DNA from: Lentibacter algarum
GTDB taxonomy: Bacteria; Pseudomonadota; Alphaproteobacteria; Rhodobacterales; Rhodobacteraceae
Direction: 5' to 3'
Length of the DNA stretch: 64,000 nt
NCBI RefSeq assembly: GCF_018860975.1
Contig: NZ_JAHKQI010000003.1
Coordinates: forward strand, 124,001 to 188,000
Position 1 is the first letter of the stretch; every line of letters starts with the position of its first letter. The position numbers were made by a program, and so were the translations under genes. This document shows, one piece after another, positions 43,328 through 53,220 of the stretch. The notes beneath the pieces were generated by a model. It was not told the DNA's origin. It did not search any database and worked only from the letters and a program-made list of their open reading frames with translations.

Positions 43328-44005
43328 ATGACATCTCCCGTTCTTTCGCTTTCAGATGTTGGCCTCGCATTGGCTGGCAACGCCGGCCTCACCACGATAC
43401 TTCACGGCATTTGCCTAGATGTAAAGCCGCGTGAAACTCTTGCGTTGGTTGGCCCGTCAGGCTCGGGCAAGTCTTCACTGCTGATGCTCATGGGCGGGCT
43501 GGAACGCGCAACCTCAGGTCGCGTGCAAGCGCTTGAGCACGATCTTGGCAAGCTCGATGAAGACGCCCTCGCGCGGTTCCGTCGCGCGCATATGGGCATT
43601 GTTTTCCAGTCGTTTCACCTCATTCCCACGCTCACCGCGCATGAGAACGTTGCCCTACCGCTCGAGCTTGCAGGCGTCACAGACGCTGCTCAACGCGCCA
43701 CAGCCGAGCTGGCCTCGGTTGGCCTGGAGCACCGCGCGGCGCATTACCCCTCCCAACTCTCCGGTGGCGAGCAACAACGTGTGGCTCTGGCCCGCGCATT
43801 GGTGCCACGGCCGGGAATATTGCTGGCCGACGAGCCAACTGGCAACCTTGACAGCACCACCGGTGCCGAAGTTGCCGACCTGATTTTCAAGCTCTGCGAG
43901 GCCCACCAGACAACGCTGGTGCTGGTCACCCACGACACTGATCTGGCAGAACGTTGCGCGCGTATCGTGCAGCTAAAAGACGGGCGCATCGAGGCTGCTG
44001 GATGA
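43328..44005 (+). CDS. ybbA: ABC transporter ATP-binding protein (YbbA/LolD-like)
   Basis: The 225-residue ATPase has Walker A LVGPSGSGKSSL, Q-loop IVFQSFHLIPTLT, signature SQLSGGEQQRVALA and Walker B ILLADEPTGNLD. It belongs to the MacB/LolD group that powers FtsX-type permeases without substrate transport through a channel. Its stop overlaps the permease ATG (ATGA). It is divergent from tesA across a short promoter region. Confidence 0.9.
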   Translation: MTSPVLSLSDVGLALAGNAGLTTILHGICLDVKPRETLALVGPSGSGKSSLLMLMGGLERATSGRVQALEHDLGKLDEDALARFRRAHMGIVFQSFHLIPTLTAHENVALPLELAGVTDAAQRATAELASVGLEHRAAHYPSQLSGGEQQRVALARALVPRPGILLADEPTGNLDSTTGAEVADLIFKLCEAHQTTLVLVTHDTDLAERCARIVQLKDGRIEAAG

Positions 44006-46530
44006 GCCTAAAGACCGATGTTCTCATGGGTTTACGTCTTGCCCGGCGCGAACTGGCTGGAGGCCTAAAAGGCTTCGGCGTTCTGGTGCTTTGCTTGGCG
44101 TTGGGTGTCGCTGCAATCGCGGCAATCGGCAGCCTGCGCATGGCCCTTGAACGCGGGCTAAGCGACAATGGTGCAATCCTGTTGGGCGGCGACGCGCAAG
44201 TCTCGCTGACATATCGTTTTGCCAATCCGTCAGAGCGCAACATACTCGAAGAAAACTCTGATCAACTCTCTGAAATTGCTGACTTTCGCTCGCTCGCGGC
44301 ATCCGGCGAGCAACGTCTTCTGACGCAGATCAAAGCTGTCGATACAGCCTACCCGCTGACAGGCGAAGTGCTTCTTGATCCGCCGATAAAACTCGCGCAG
44401 GCCCTTGCCCCGCAAGAGGGCCTGAACGGCGCGGTGATGGACCCGGCCCTGATCGCCCGTCTCGGCCTGAAAATCGGCGATAGTTTTGGGCTCGGAGAAG
44501 GGCAGTTCCGTCTCACGGCCGCGCTGATGCGCGAGCCTGACAGCGTCGCCAGCGGCATCACCCTCGGCCCCCGAACTCTCACCTACCGCAGCGCGCTTGA
44601 AAGCGCGGGCCTGCTGAAATCGGGCACGCTTTTCAACAGCTCTTATCGTCTCAAGCTACCGGCGGGAACTGATCTGGATGCCCTTCAGCTCAAGCTTGAA
44701 ACGGCTCTACCCGACGCAGGTTTGCGCTGGTCTGACGCGCGCAATGCGGCCCCTGCTGCTGCGGGGTTTATCGAGCGCATCGGCGCGTTCTTGGTGCTCG
44801 TAGGCTTTTCAGGCCTCGCTATGGGTGGCATCGGCGTTTCGATGGCAACTCAGGCCTATCTGGCGCGCAAAACCCGTGTCATTGCGACCCTGCGCAGCCT
44901 CGGGGCCGAGCGACGGCTGATCTTTATAAGCTACGGGCTACAGATCGGGGCGCTGGCCTTGGTTGGCATCTGTCTCGGCCTGCTCGCTGGCGCGGCGTTA
45001 CCGCTTCTGCTCGGGCCGATGCTCGCCACTCAATTGCCGGTGCCTGCCAGCTTTGCATTCTACCCTGCACCGCTTGTCGAGGCGGCGCTGTATGGCGTTC
45101 TCACCGCTGTCATCTTCACGCTTTGGCCCCTGTCCCAGCATGAAAACACCCGAGCTGCCTCGCTGTTTCGTGACAGTAACGTCGGCAAACACCGGCTGCC
45201 GCGTTGGCCCTATCTTCTGGCCTGTGTGGTGTTCACTGCCCTGCTTCTGGCCCTCGCGGCGTGGTTTTCCGGCAGCTTGCGCCTCACTGCCTATACCGCT
45301 CTCACACTTGCCCTATCGCTTGCGGCGCTCGCGCTAACGGCGCTGCTTGTGCGTGCCGGCGCACGCGCGCTGCAAAGACGCATCCGCCTTTCGCCGATGC
45401 TGAAACTCGCTCTCGCGGCAATAGGCGGTGCAGGTTCTGAAGCCCTGACAACCATCCTCTCGCTTGGCCTGGGCCTCACGGTTTTGTCAGCTGTCGGCCA
45501 AGTTGATGGCAACCTGCGCGCATCCATCACCGGAAACCTGCCCAAGGTGGCGCCCTCGTATTTCTTTATCGACATTCAGAAAGACCAAATGCAACCGCTC
45601 CGCGACATGCTCACCGCCCGCGAAGGTGTCCGCAAGATCGAAGCTGCACCAATGCTGCGCGGTATCATTTCAAAGATAAACGGGAGGCCTGCCGCCGAGA
45701 TTGCAGGCGATCACTGGGTGCTGGATGGCGACCGCGGCGTAACATATTATGACGCTTTGCCAGAGACTTGGAAACTCACCGCTGGCACGAACTGGCCCAA
45801 AGGTGCCAATGGTTCGCCGCAGCTTTCCTTTGCAGCCGAAGAGGCCGAAGAGATGGGCCTCAAGCTTGGGGATGTGCTCACTGTCAACATCCTTGGCCGC
45901 GCGATTGACGCCGAAATAACCAGCTTCCGAGAGGTTGATTTTTCGACCGCAGGCATCGGCTTTATCATGGCAATGAACCCCGGTGCGGTGGCCAGTGCTC
46001 CGCATAGCTTTATCGCCACGGTTTACGCCGAAGTCACAGCCGAAGCAGCCCTGCTCAACGAGGTTTCACGCGCCTATCCTAATGTCACCGCAATCAGGGT
46101 GCGTGACGCGATCACCCGTGTCTCCGAGGTGCTCGGCGCGCTTGCATCCGCCACACGCTGGGGCGCGGCAGCGGCAATCCTGTCAGGCTTCGTAGTGCTG
46201 ATCGGAGCTGCCGGAGCCAGTGCTGCGGCCCGCGCCCGCGAGGCCGCAATTCTCAAAACCCTTGGCGCAAGCCGCCGTGCCGTGCTTATGTCGTTTCTCA
46301 TCCGCGCTGCCCTGCTTGGAGCTTTCGCAGCCCTCATCGCCCTCATCGCCGGCATCATTGCTGCCTGGGCCGTAGCGCACTACCTGTTTGAAAGCTCCTT
46401 TAACGTCATCTGGCCGCAAGCTGCCCTCATCCTTGCTTGCGGAGTTATCGCCAACCTCGCCGCCAACACCGGCTTTTCCCTGCGGGCTTTGCGCACCCGC
46501 CCCGCCAGCATTTTACGACATCAGAGTTAG
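44002..46530 (+). CDS. ybbP: FtsX-like ABC permease (YbbP type)
   Basis: The 842-residue permease has the expected layout of two FtsX domains: an N-terminal helix (GFGVLVLCLALGVAAIAAIGS), a large periplasmic domain, three helices around 255-400, further helices, a second periplasmic region and a final three-helix block (ILSGFVVLIGAAGASAAARAREAAILKTLGASRRAVL). It works with YbbA and the TesA esterase, possibly in envelope lipid handling; the substrate is not known. ATG 44002 overlaps the ATPase stop. Confidence 0.9.
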   Translation: MSLKTDVLMGLRLARRELAGGLKGFGVLVLCLALGVAAIAAIGSLRMALERGLSDNGAILLGGDAQVSLTYRFANPSERNILEENSDQLSEIADFRSLAASGEQRLLTQIKAVDTAYPLTGEVLLDPPIKLAQALAPQEGLNGAVMDPALIARLGLKIGDSFGLGEGQFRLTAALMREPDSVASGITLGPRTLTYRSALESAGLLKSGTLFNSSYRLKLPAGTDLDALQLKLETALPDAGLRWSDARNAAPAAAGFIERIGAFLVLVGFSGLAMGGIGVSMATQAYLARKTRVIATLRSLGAERRLIFISYGLQIGALALVGICLGLLAGAALPLLLGPMLATQLPVPASFAFYPAPLVEAALYGVLTAVIFTLWPLSQHENTRAASLFRDSNVGKHRLPRWPYLLACVVFTALLLALAAWFSGSLRLTAYTALTLALSLAALALTALLVRAGARALQRRIRLSPMLKLALAAIGGAGSEALTTILSLGLGLTVLSAVGQVDGNLRASITGNLPKVAPSYFFIDIQKDQMQPLRDMLTAREGVRKIEAAPMLRGIISKINGRPAAEIAGDHWVLDGDRGVTYYDALPETWKLTAGTNWPKGANGSPQLSFAAEEAEEMGLKLGDVLTVNILGRAIDAEITSFREVDFSTAGIGFIMAMNPGAVASAPHSFIATVYAEVTAEAALLNEVSRAYPNVTAIRVRDAITRVSEVLGALASATRWGAAAAILSGFVVLIGAAGASAAARAREAAILKTLGASRRAVLMSFLIRAALLGAFAALIALIAGIIAAWAVAHYLFESSFNVIWPQAALILACGVIANLAANTGFSLRALRTRPASILRHQS

Positions 46531-46534
46531 CCCC

Positions 46535-47371
46535 ATGCATGAATTTTCAAACACCGAGATCACCCATCTAACGTCAGTTCTTCGCGAAACCGCCCGTCAG
46601 GAAATCCTGCCACGCTTTCGCAAACTTGATGCGGGCGACATTCTCACCAAATCCGGTGCCTTCGACCTTGTCACCGAAGCCGACACGCGCGCCGAGAAGG
46701 CCATAACCGCCGCGCTGCATGCCGCCTATCCCGAGGCGCTTGTTGTGGGCGAAGAGGCCGTTGCCGCCGACAACAGCATCCGCGATGCACTGCCCGACGC
46801 ACCACTGGCCTTTCTGGTTGATCCCGTCGATGGCACATGGAACTTTGCCCGCGGTCTTGCGACCTTCGGCACAATTCTTGCCGCAACGCATTTCGGGGCG
46901 CCAACGATGGGGCTAATCTATGATCCGATCGGTGATGATCTGGTCTGGGCAAATACCACTGAACAAGCTGCGTTTCAAAACTCACAAGGGTCTGAACACA
47001 CAGTCAAAACTGCTTCCGCCAAGCCGCTAGATCAACTCTCGGGTTACATTCATCTCAAGCTCATGCCGCCAGAAAAGCAACCCGCCATCGCCGCGCTTTT
47101 CCCCTTGATCGGCCAGCCCGGCAGCCTGCGTTGCTCGGCGCATGAATACCGTCTGATCGCGCAGGGGCATGTTGATTTTGTGCTTTCGACCTGCATGACA
47201 CCTTGGGATCATGCGGCCGGTGTCTTGCTCTGCCAACAGGCAGGCGGTGTCGCGCGGATGCTGGACGGTTCCGCCTATTCTGCGAACCTGCAAGAAGGCC
47301 CATTGCTCGTCGCCTCCTGCGAGGAAGTCTGGCGCGAACTTCATACAAAATTCGCGCCAATCCTGCTTTAG
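46535..47371 (+). CDS. Inositol monophosphatase family phosphatase (HisN-like)
   Basis: The 278-residue enzyme carries the IMPase metal-binding motifs VVGEEAV, AFLVDPVDGTWNFARG and TPWDHAAGVLLCQQAGG. Members hydrolyse inositol phosphate, histidinol phosphate or PAP. Its substrate cannot be fixed here, though histidinol phosphate is common for this type in alphaproteobacteria. It begins 4 bases after the permease stop and ends 2 bases before the convergent gcvP. Confidence 0.88.
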   Translation: MHEFSNTEITHLTSVLRETARQEILPRFRKLDAGDILTKSGAFDLVTEADTRAEKAITAALHAAYPEALVVGEEAVAADNSIRDALPDAPLAFLVDPVDGTWNFARGLATFGTILAATHFGAPTMGLIYDPIGDDLVWANTTEQAAFQNSQGSEHTVKTASAKPLDQLSGYIHLKLMPPEKQPAIAALFPLIGQPGSLRCSAHEYRLIAQGHVDFVLSTCMTPWDHAAGVLLCQQAGGVARMLDGSAYSANLQEGPLLVASCEEVWRELHTKFAPILL

Positions 47372-47373
47372 GC

Positions 47374-50223
47374 TTACTCGGCCGCGTCCAGATAATCCGA
47401 CAGCGGCGGGCATGTGCAGACCAAGTTTTTGTCGCCGTGCACGTTGTCCACACGGTTCACTGGCGGCCAATATTTGTCGACACGAAACGCCCCCTTGGGG
47501 AAGCAGGCCTGCTCGCGCGAATACGGTCTGTCCCACTCGCGCACGAGGTCTTCCATCGTGTGCGGCGCGTTTCTAAGGGGGTTGTTTTCCTTATCCATCG
47601 CACCGCTTTCAACCGCGGCAATCTCCGCACGGATATCCAGCATCGCGTCACAAAAGCGGTCAAGTTCGGCTTTGGTCTCGCTCTCCGTCGGTTCGATCAT
47701 CAGCGTGCCCGTCACAGGCCACGACATCGTCGGCGCATGAAAACCGTTGTCCATCAACCGCTTGGCAATGTCGTCAACACTCACGCCAGCGCTATCAGCA
47801 TACGGTCGCGTATCCAAAATACACTCATGTGCCACGCGTCCTTGGCGGCCTTTGTAGAGCACGTCATAGGCCCCTTCGAGCCGCTTGGCGATGTAGTTGG
47901 CATTGAGGATCGCCACGCGCGTCGCCTGCGTCAGCCCCTCGCCGCCCATCATCAAAACATAGGCCCAGGATATTGGCAAAATCGACGGCGAGCCATAAGG
48001 CGCAGCACTCACCGGCCCCTCGGCACCGCCTGTTTCCGGGTGCCCTGGCAAATGCTCGATCAGGTGTTGCTTAACGCCAATCGGCCCCATGCCCGGCCCG
48101 CCCCCGCCATGCGGAATACAGAAAGTCTTGTGCAAGTTCAAGTGACTAACATCACCGCCCAGGTCACCGGGCCGCGACAGCCCGACCATCGCATTGAGGT
48201 TCGCGCCGTCAATGTAAACCTGCCCGCCGTGCGCATGCACGATCTCGCAGACATCCTTCACCGTTTCCTCAAACACACCGTGCGTCGAGGGGTAAGTGAT
48301 CATGCAAGCCGCCAACGCGTCTTTGTGCGCTTCGGCCTTCTCGCGGAAATCATCAAGGTCGATATCACCGTTCTCGGCTGACTTGACCACAACGACTTTC
48401 CAGCCAACCATCTGCGCGCTTGCAGGGTTGGTGCCATGCGCGCTCATCGGAATGAGGCAAACATTGCGCTCGCTGTCGCCGTTGGCTTCATGGTAAGCGG
48501 CAATGCTCAATAGCCCCGCATACTCGCCCTGCGCGCCCGAATTGGGCTGCATCGAAAAGCCGTCATATCCGGTTATGTCACAGAGCTTGGCCGTGAGATC
48601 ATCAAGCATTTCCTTGTAACCAAGCGCCTGATCTTGCGGCACAAACGGGTGAATCATCGAGAACTCACGCCAACTCACAGGCATCATTTCAGCCGCCGAG
48701 TTAAGCTTCATCGTGCACGAACCAAGCGGGATCATCGCCCGATCAAGCGCCAGATCACGATCCGACAAGCGCCGCATATAGCGCATCATTTCCGTCTCGG
48801 CGCGGTTCATGTGAAAGATCGGATGCTGCAAGTATTCGCTCTCACGGTGCATCTTGTCAGGCACGCGGTATTCAGGCTTAAAATCGTCGTCTTTTTTGGC
48901 TATCCCAAAGGCGCGCCACACGGCTTCAACCGTCTCTGGCCGCGTTGCCTCATCCAGCGCAATACCGACCCGTGTCTCGCCAACACGCCGCAGATTCACG
49001 CCTTCATCAAGCGCCGACTTCATTACCGCTTCCTGCAGCGGCCCGACATCAACCGTGATGGTGTCAAAAAAGCTCTTGGGATCAACCTTAAAGCCAGCCG
49101 CCTCTAGCCCGTTGGCCAAGCGCACAGTCTTGCGGTGAATGCGCTGCGCGATGGCTTTCAAGCCTTCTGGCCCATGAAAAACAGCATACATCGAGGCCAT
49201 AACCGCCAACAACGCCTGAGCCGTGCAAACATTGCTCGTCGCTTTTTCGCGCCTGATATGTTGCTCGCGGGTTTGCAAACTGAGGCGGTAAGCGCGGTTG
49301 CCATGACTGTCGATAGACACCCCGACAATCCGCCCCGGCATCGAGCGTTTATAGGCGTCTTTGCAAGCCATATAAGCCGCATGCGGGCCGCCGTAGCCCA
49401 TCGGAACCCCAAAGCGCTGCGTGTTGCCAACGGCAATATCAGCCCCCATAGCGCCCGGCTCTTTCAAAAGCGTCAGCGACAACGGATCAGCTGCAATCAC
49501 CGCAATCGCTTTGGCCTCATGTAGCGCCGCGCAGTGTTCGGTAAAGTCCCGTACGTGACCGTATGTTCCGGGGTATTGGAACAGCGCTCCGAACACCTCC
49601 TCGGCGTTCATTTTGTCTGGGTTGCCTACGATCACCTCAATGCCAAGCGGCTTGGCGCGGGTCTTGACCACAGCAATGTTCTGCGGGTGGCAATCACGAT
49701 CAACAAAGAACGCACGCGCTTTGCTCTTGGACACCCGTTGCGCCATGGTCATCGCCTCGGCACAGGCCGTGGCCTCATCAAGCAGCGAAGCATTGGCAAT
49801 CTCAAGGCCAGTAAGGTCAGTGACCATCGTCTGAAAGTTCAAAAGCGCCTCCAGACGCCCCTGCGAAATCTCCGGCTGATACGGCGTATAGGCCGTATAC
49901 CAAGCGGGGTTCTCCAAAATATTGCGCTGAATGGCGGGCGGCGTTACCGTGCCGTAATACCCCTGCCCGATGAGCGAGCGCAGAACTTTGTTCTTGCCCG
50001 CCGTCAGGCGCATCCGGTGCAACAACTCGCGCTCCGACAAAGGCTTGCCAAAATCAAGCGGCGCTTCTTGCCGGATGCTCTTGGGCACTGTCTGATCAAT
50101 CAGCTCATCAAGCGACGCGACTCCCAGAACTGCAAGCATCTCCTGCATCTCTGCAGGGCTCGGGCCAATGTGCCGACGGTTGGCAAAATCATAGGGCAGA
50201 TAATCGGTTGGCGTAAACGACAT
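47374..50223 (-). CDS. gcvP: Glycine dehydrogenase (aminomethyl-transferring), P protein
   Basis: The P protein decarboxylates glycine with PLP and passes the aminomethyl group to GcvH. The single-chain 949-residue form is present, with the PLP lysine in [20 protein letters not shown] and the glycine-rich loop after it, and the N-terminal half beginning [18 protein letters not shown] 50223 follows GGAGG by 8 bases; a GTG at 50226 is possible. It is the third gene of gcvT-gcvH-gcvP and is separated from gcvH by 80 bases that hold a repeat element. Confidence 0.95.
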   Translation of the reverse strand: MSFTPTDYLPYDFANRRHIGPSPAEMQEMLAVLGVASLDELIDQTVPKSIRQEAPLDFGKPLSERELLHRMRLTAGKNKVLRSLIGQGYYGTVTPPAIQRNILENPAWYTAYTPYQPEISQGRLEALLNFQTMVTDLTGLEIANASLLDEATACAEAMTMAQRVSKSKARAFFVDRDCHPQNIAVVKTRAKPLGIEVIVGNPDKMNAEEVFGALFQYPGTYGHVRDFTEHCAALHEAKAIAVIAADPLSLTLLKEPGAMGADIAVGNTQRFGVPMGYGGPHAAYMACKDAYKRSMPGRIVGVSIDSHGNRAYRLSLQTREQHIRREKATSNVCTAQALLAVMASMYAVFHGPEGLKAIAQRIHRKTVRLANGLEAAGFKVDPKSFFDTITVDVGPLQEAVMKSALDEGVNLRRVGETRVGIALDEATRPETVEAVWRAFGIAKKDDDFKPEYRVPDKMHRESEYLQHPIFHMNRAETEMMRYMRRLSDRDLALDRAMIPLGSCTMKLNSAAEMMPVSWREFSMIHPFVPQDQALGYKEMLDDLTAKLCDITGYDGFSMQPNSGAQGEYAGLLSIAAYHEANGDSERNVCLIPMSAHGTNPASAQMVGWKVVVVKSAENGDIDLDDFREKAEAHKDALAACMITYPSTHGVFEETVKDVCEIVHAHGGQVYIDGANLNAMVGLSRPGDLGGDVSHLNLHKTFCIPHGGGGPGMGPIGVKQHLIEHLPGHPETGGAEGPVSAAPYGSPSILPISWAYVLMMGGEGLTQATRVAILNANYIAKRLEGAYDVLYKGRQGRVAHECILDTRPYADSAGVSVDDIAKRLMDNGFHAPTMSWPVTGTLMIEPTESETKAELDRFCDAMLDIRAEIAAVESGAMDKENNPLRNAPHTMEDLVREWDRPYSREQACFPKGAFRVDKYWPPVNRVDNVHGDKNLVCTCPPLSDYLDAAE

Positions 50224-50251
50224 CACGTCTTCCTCCAGCGTTCATTTGACG

Positions 50252-50273
50252 CTTTTTCTTGGTATAAATATCC
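50252..50273 (-). repeat. Dispersed intergenic repeat copy 1
   Basis: On the minus strand these 22 bases read GGATATTT-ATA-CCAAGAAAAAG, preceded by a CTGGGGG run. They match the copy at 58402-58423 at 19 of 22 positions. Both lie in short intergenic gaps. Confidence 0.55.
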
Positions 50274-50303
50274 CCGCCGGAGGCTCCCCCAGCAGCCAAA
50301 AAC

Positions 50304-50663
50304 TCAGCCGATAAACTTCTTATACGCAGCTTCATCCATGTAGTCGTCCATCGGGCTCAGGTCAGAAACCTTCATCTTGAAGAACCATGCATCGCCAAGC
50401 GGGTCTTCGTTTACCTTGCCAGGATCATCAACAATCGCCTGGTTCACCTCAACAATCTCGCCGTCCAAAGGCGCGAGGATATCGGACGCCGCCTTGACGC
50501 TCTCGATCACGCAGATGTCTTCATCCTTGGTCACTTCCGTGCCCTCTTCGGGCAGCTCGACAAACACCACGTCGCCCAGCTGTTCGCTGGCGTGCTCGGT
50601 GATGCCAACAACATAAACGCCGTCTTCTTCTCGGATCCACTCATGCTCTTCGGTATATTTCAT
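50304..50663 (-). CDS. gcvH: Glycine cleavage system H protein
   Basis: The 119-residue lipoyl carrier shuttles the aminomethyl group between P, T and L proteins. The lipoylation site is Lys57 in [11 protein letters not shown], and the flanking [12 protein letters not shown] and [12 protein letters not shown] strands complete the fold. AAGGAG precedes the ATG. LipB at 24 kb is expected to supply its octanoyl group. Confidence 0.95.
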   Translation of the reverse strand: MKYTEEHEWIREEDGVYVVGITEHASEQLGDVVFVELPEEGTEVTKDEDICVIESVKAASDILAPLDGEIVEVNQAIVDDPGKVNEDPLGDAWFFKMKVSDLSPMDDYMDEAAYKKFIG

Positions 50664-50685
50664 ATGTTCTCTCCTTGCTGGTCTC

Positions 50686-51816
50686 TTATCGTTTAAAATT
50701 CGCTGGTGTGAAGGGCATCTTCGCCACTTTCACAGGCATACGCTTGCCGCGCACCTCGCCGTAAAGCAGCGTGCCCTCGGCGCTCAATTCACTGGGCACA
50801 TAGCCCATCGCCATCGGCCCTTCGATGGTCGGCCCAAAAGCGCCAGACGTCACCGTGCCAACGGCCTCGCCACCCTCGGCAGCGGCAAACAGCTCGACAC
50901 CGCCACGCATCGGCGCCCGTCCCTCTGGCAACAGTCCGACACGTTTTCGGTTGGTGCCGTGCTCAAGCTGCTCAAGCACCCGATCCGCCCCGATAAAGCC
51001 CCCCTCACGCGCGCCATCCTTACGCCGCACCTTCTGGATTGCCCAGTTCAGTCCCGCTTCAACGGGTGTCGTGCCTTGGTCTATGTCATTGCCATACAGG
51101 CATAATCCGCCTTCAAGCCGGAGGCTGTCACGCGCCCCAAGGCCGATGGGTTCAACCTCCTCCATCGCCAGCAGCAAACGCGTCAGCTCTACCGCAGCGT
51201 CTTCCTGCACCGATATCTCAAAGCCGTCTTCCCCCGTATAGCCAGCCCGCGCAACAACACAGTCAGCACCGTTGAGGTTCAGCTCGCGGATGTCCATAAA
51301 CTTCATCTCGCACACCTCAGGCGCAAGTCGCGCCAAAGCATCCTCAGCCTTTGGCCCCTGCAGCGCCAGCAACGCGCGGTCGGTGATCACTTCGACCCGG
51401 CAGGTTTCAGACAGATGCGCCTGCATATGGGCAATGTCTTCGGCTTTGCAGCCCGCATTGGGCACCACAAACAAATGGTCACCAAGGTTGGCAATCATCA
51501 AATCATCCATGATCCCGCCGGCTTCATTGGTGAACATCGCATAGCGCTGACGGTTAGGCTTCAGTCCCATCACATCAACAGGCACGAGCTTCTCGAACGC
51601 CTGCGCGGCATCGGCAAAATCGCCGGAGTTCGGCCAGATCACAACCTGCCCCATGTGGCTCACGTCAAACAGCCCCGCAGACGCACGGCAATGCAAATGC
51701 TCTTTCATCACTCCAAGCGGATACTGAACAGGCATGGCATAGCCCGCAAATGGCACCATCTTGGCACCCAACTCCTCATGTAACGCAAACAACGGCGTGT
51801 GCTGCAAATCGTCCAT
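50686..51816 (-). CDS. gcvT: Aminomethyltransferase, T protein of glycine cleavage
   Basis: GcvT releases ammonia and transfers the one-carbon unit to tetrahydrofolate. The 376-residue product opens with [24 protein letters not shown] and has the folate-binding SHMGQV and the [14 protein letters not shown] segment with the conserved arginine. It is first in the operon, with GGAGGGAAG before the ATG and a tandem glycine riboswitch in its leader. Confidence 0.95.
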   Translation of the reverse strand: MDDLQHTPLFALHEELGAKMVPFAGYAMPVQYPLGVMKEHLHCRASAGLFDVSHMGQVVIWPNSGDFADAAQAFEKLVPVDVMGLKPNRQRYAMFTNEAGGIMDDLMIANLGDHLFVVPNAGCKAEDIAHMQAHLSETCRVEVITDRALLALQGPKAEDALARLAPEVCEMKFMDIRELNLNGADCVVARAGYTGEDGFEISVQEDAAVELTRLLLAMEEVEPIGLGARDSLRLEGGLCLYGNDIDQGTTPVEAGLNWAIQKVRRKDGAREGGFIGADRVLEQLEHGTNRKRVGLLPEGRAPMRGGVELFAAAEGGEAVGTVTSGAFGPTIEGPMAMGYVPSELSAEGTLLYGEVRGKRMPVKVAKMPFTPANFKR

Positions 51817-51887
51817 CGGCTTCCCTCCCAGTTACCGATGAGTCTGCAACGCATCGGGCATCTAGTCGCAGCAATGCTGCGCTCTCA

Positions 51888-52042
51888 ATGCCCCCTCTGT
51901 CCTTTCGCCTGAGATCGCTATCCCTTCGGCGGGTGCATCGCGCACCACTCTCCAGAGTTCTCAACATTCCCGCGGTCCTGTTGCCTGAGAGTTTCCGGGG
52001 CGGTTGCTCCTTCGGCACCGGCGCGTGGCCAGTTCTCCCGTG
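51888..52042 (-). promoter_or_regulatory. Tandem glycine riboswitch
   Basis: Read on the minus strand, two glycine aptamers follow each other. The first has GGGAGA, then GCCGAAGGAGCAA and CTCTCAGGCAACAGGACCG. The second has CTGGAGAG, then GCCGAAGGGATAGCGA and TCTCAGGCGAAAGGACAGA. These are the conserved core segments of the gcvT-type glycine riboswitch. It lies in the leader of gcvTHP and should turn the operon on when glycine is high. The second aptamer has a shortened P3 arm. Confidence 0.93.
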
Positions 52043-52090
52043 GGGTGTTGCGGTATACGCTAGTATGCCACGGCCTCAGCGGCAAGCCCT

Positions 52091-52558
52091 TTATGCAGGA
52101 GCGCGAGCCTCGCTTTGCTTGCACTCAAACTGCCCCAGTATCGCCTGCAACGGCGCGTTGTCGCATGTTAGCGCCTCCAGGGTTATCCCGTCGAGATGGG
52201 CATAAAACGCTTCTGCCGCATCTCTTAACGCCAGCCGCAATCGGCAGGCCGAAATCAACGGGCAGCTGTTGTCGACATCAGCGAAGCACTCGGCCAATGG
52301 CACCGCGCCTTCGACAACGCGAAACACATCACCAACGTTTATCGCCTCTGCGGCCCGCGCCAGCCGGATGCCACCGTTGCGGCCGCGTTGCGTGGTGACA
52401 AATCCGGTTTGCCCCAGCTGGTTGATCACCTGAGCAAGGTGGTTTTCCGAACACTGGCAAACGGCCGCAATCTCTGCTTTGGTCACCAGTCTGTCGACGT
52501 TTGTGGCGCAAAACATCAAAACGCGCATCGCAATATTGGTTCGTTTTGTCACCCGCAT
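52091..52558 (-). CDS. Rrf2 family Fe-S regulator, NsrR-like
   Basis: The 155-residue protein has a winged HTH (TKAEIAAVCQCSENHLAQVINQLGQTGFV followed by the basic wing TTQRGRNGGIRLA) and three cysteines at 91, 99 and 105 that can hold an iron-sulfur cluster. The layout fits NsrR (nitric oxide sensing) more than IscR, but spacing differs slightly from E. coli NsrR. GGGAGA precedes the ATG. It lies upstream of the riboswitch on the same strand, and an FNR-type box stands 57 bases before its start. Confidence 0.85.
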   Translation of the reverse strand: MRVTKRTNIAMRVLMFCATNVDRLVTKAEIAAVCQCSENHLAQVINQLGQTGFVTTQRGRNGGIRLARAAEAINVGDVFRVVEGAVPLAECFADVDNSCPLISACRLRLALRDAAEAFYAHLDGITLEALTCDNAPLQAILGQFECKQSEARAPA

Positions 52559-52614
52559 CGGTTTTCTCCCTGCAATAGCTGCACCTCAGATACATCATCT
52601 GAAGCCGCTTTCAT

Positions 52615-52628
52615 TTGACATGCATCAA
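52615..52628. promoter_or_regulatory. FNR-type site between Rrf2 gene and cyclotransferase gene
   Basis: TTGACATGCATCAA matches TTGA(C/T)-N4-(A/G)TCAA, the box of FnrL/Dnr/NnrR proteins. It lies 57 bases upstream of the Rrf2 gene and 23 bases before the plus-strand start, so it could activate one gene and block the other. Confidence 0.65.
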
Positions 52629-52650
52629 GTGCTACGGCATCTGCTCGCTT

Positions 52651-53220
52651 ATGGATCACGCATATTTCTTCGGCTATGGCTCACTGGTTAACCGCGCCAC
52701 GCACAGTTTTTCCGACACACACCATGCCACAGCCAAAGGCTGGCGGCGCGCGTGGCGTCAAACCAGCCAGCGCCGCGCCTGCTACCTAACGGCCGTGCCC
52801 GACATCACCTGCGAAATTTCAGGCCTCATTGCCCATGTCCCGAATGACGACTGGGCCGCACTTGATATCCGCGAGCGTGGCTATGCCCGCCTCCCCGCAA
52901 ACAGTGCAATCAGCCACCCGTTGCAAACGCCCGCATCACTAGCGATCTATGCCATCGCCCCCGAAAACCAAAGCGACCCGACGCGCGAAACCCCGATCCT
53001 GCTCAGCTATCTCGATGTGGTCATTCAGGGTTATCTGCAGGAGTTTGGCGAAGACGGTGCAGCGCAGTTCTTTGCTACAACTTCAGGCTGGGACGCTCCG
53101 GTTCTGAACGACCGGGCTAGTCCGGTCTACCCGCGTCACCAAGTGCTCACGCCAGCTGAAACTGCCTTTGTTGACGGACAACTCGCCGCCCTGAACGTGG
53201 GCTTCATCGGCGGAAGTTGA
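52651..53220 (+). CDS. Gamma-glutamylcyclotransferase-like protein
   Basis: From ATG 52651 the product has 189 residues with FFGYGSLVNRATH (the Y-G-S-L substrate-binding loop of GGCT/ChaC folds) and a later IRERGYARLP with the catalytic glutamate region. Such enzymes open gamma-glutamyl peptides, including glutathione, to 5-oxoproline. The exact substrate is not shown. It overlaps the end of the MATE gene by 17 bases. Confidence 0.8.
   Translation: MDHAYFFGYGSLVNRATHSFSDTHHATAKGWRRAWRQTSQRRACYLTAVPDITCEISGLIAHVPNDDWAALDIRERGYARLPANSAISHPLQTPASLAIYAIAPENQSDPTRETPILLSYLDVVIQGYLQEFGEDGAAQFFATTSGWDAPVLNDRASPVYPRHQVLTPAETAFVDGQLAALNVGFIGGS

Noticed and set aside
47203-48381. 392-codon plus-strand frame over gcvP
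   Set aside because: Antisense to the P protein of glycine cleavage; Arg/His-rich shadow composition.
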